DNA of 64,000 bases from Gammaproteobacteria bacterium (GTDB taxonomy: Bacteria > Pseudomonadota > Gammaproteobacteria > Xanthomonadales > SZUA-36). A program made the position numbers and the translations under genes. Of the stretch, positions 63,501-64,000 are shown piece after piece. The notes under the pieces are model-generated. The model worked only from the letters and a program-made list of their open reading frames with translations, searched no databases and was not told the DNA's origin. The stretch lies in the NCBI GenBank assembly GCA_021772935.1, contig JAJFLA010000056.1, positions 140,976 to 204,975 of the forward strand. The letters are read 5' to 3'. How positions within the stretch are numbered: position 1 is the first letter of the stretch; each line of letters starts with the position of its first letter.

Positions 63501-64000
63501 GTGCGGTATATCGCGATAGAGCACAAGGATGTGCGGCGCGATTGATAAGGTGTTGCACGGCAATAAAGATGTGCGGTATATCGCGATAGAGCACAAGGAC
63601 AAGGTGAGAGAAGGTGAGACCAGGAACTGGTCGAGAGGCTGGCCTGGGCCATGTGCGGCGCGATTGATAAGGTGTTGCACGGCAACAAAGACGTGCGGTA
63701 TATCGCGATAGAGCACAGGGATGTGCGGCGCGATTGATGGGGTGTCGCACGGCAATAAAAAAGTGCGGTATATCGCGATAGAGCACAAGGACAAGGTGAG
63801 AGAAGGTGAGACCAGGAACTGGTCGAGAGGCTGGTCTGGGCCACCGGGTACCGGTCGAGAGGGTGGCCTGGGCCATGTGCGGCGCGATTGATAAGGTGTT
63901 GCACGGCAACAAAGATGTGCGGTATATCGCGATAGAGCACAAGGACAAGGTGAGAGAAGGTGAGACCAGGAACTGGTCGAGAGGCTGGCCTGGGCCACCG
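63501..64000. repeat. Array of mixed palindromic repeats at the window end
   Basis: Three unit types alternate. Unit A, beginning GTGCGGTATATCGCGATA with the 10-bp palindrome TATCGCGATA, starts at 63501, 63571, 63693, 63763 and 63917. Unit B, beginning GTGCGGCGCGATTGAT, starts near 63531, 63653, 63723 and 63875. Unit C carries the hairpin GACCAG-GAA-CTGGTC (63618, 63810, 63964) and a TGGCC-TG-GGCCA palindrome. A-to-A spacing is 70, 122, 70 and 154 bp. The array continues past the window. The open frames running through it are translations of repeats, not genes. Confidence 0.92.

Noticed and set aside
63466..63998. Three overlapping minus-strand open frames of 150-174 codons
   Set aside because: They translate the repeat array in all frames and give the same repeated short peptides, so they are not genes.
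63501..64000. CRISPR-like impression of the terminal array
   Set aside because: Repeats are palindromic units of several types with conserved, not unique, spacers and irregular spacing, and no cas gene is near.
1..64000. tRNA, rRNA, riboswitch or integrase-attachment features
   Set aside because: None was recognised on reading the intergenic regions; absence is by eye and not by a covariance search.

Overview
The window reads as chromosomal DNA of a gammaproteobacterium, with GC content judged by eye to be near 50 percent. The lineage call rests on gene neighbourhoods: bamD divergent from rluD-pgeF; mrcB; yoaA-tsaB; a RelA with the EFDD synthetase motif; rpoN-hpf-ptsN-rapZ; yrbG-kdsD-kdsC-lptC-lptA-lptB; and purN-purM beside DUF2066-perM-hda. 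An IPTL-CTERM protein and several palindromic repeat families suggest an environmental, probably aquatic or sediment, lineage. I cannot name a genus. No rRNA, tRNA, CRISPR array, prophage or intact transposase was seen.

Layout. 0-14 kb: housekeeping (sucCD, nadE, bamD, rluD, pgeF, threonine aldolase, hrpA, relA), with a branched palindromic element between hrpA and relA. 14-25 kb: a giant three-module glycosyltransferase with an 84-bp coding repeat, then mrcB, a TPR lipoprotein, yoaA, tsaB and a LysE-type exporter. 25.6-44.5 kb: the accessory island described next. 44.5-54.4 kb: mgtE, rapZ, ptsN, hpf, rpoN and the canonical LPS export/Kdo operon, then ibaG. 54.5-61.7 kb: an IPTL-CTERM protein, DUF3108, purN, purM, DUF2066, perM, hda and a short AMP nucleosidase. 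61.7-64 kb: a large lipoprotein and a dense repeat array running off the window end.

The most interesting region is 25.6-44.5 kb. It contains the parts expected for bacterial sphingolipid synthesis: an acyl-ACP/AMP ligase, a ceramide-reductase-like SDR, a dedicated ACP, a serine-palmitoyltransferase-like enzyme and, 10 kb on, a GNAT-type protein resembling bacterial ceramide synthase. Upstream lies a hydroxylase whose histidine pattern matches the FA2H/Scs7 sphingolipid fatty-acid 2-hydroxylases. Interleaved are head-group genes (Tam41-like nucleotidyltransferase, CDP-alcohol phosphotransferase, two nucleotidyltransferases), a MOP flippase, a GMC oxidoreductase, a tandem glycosyltransferase, and an LptF-LptG-LptA-like set separate from the canonical lptCAB operon of the same window. 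I infer a pathway that makes a probably 2-hydroxylated ceramide, adds a phospho and/or sugar head group, and may export it to the outer membrane through a dedicated Lpt-like bridge.

Palindromic repeats of one family form the array at 63.5-64 kb, lie in the 39.7-39.9 kb intergenic region, and occur in frame inside two island genes (near 40.3 and 43.8 kb). A second family (GGGGTCAGATTCAAATGCA ends) is at 3.85-3.98 and 54.44-54.51 kb.
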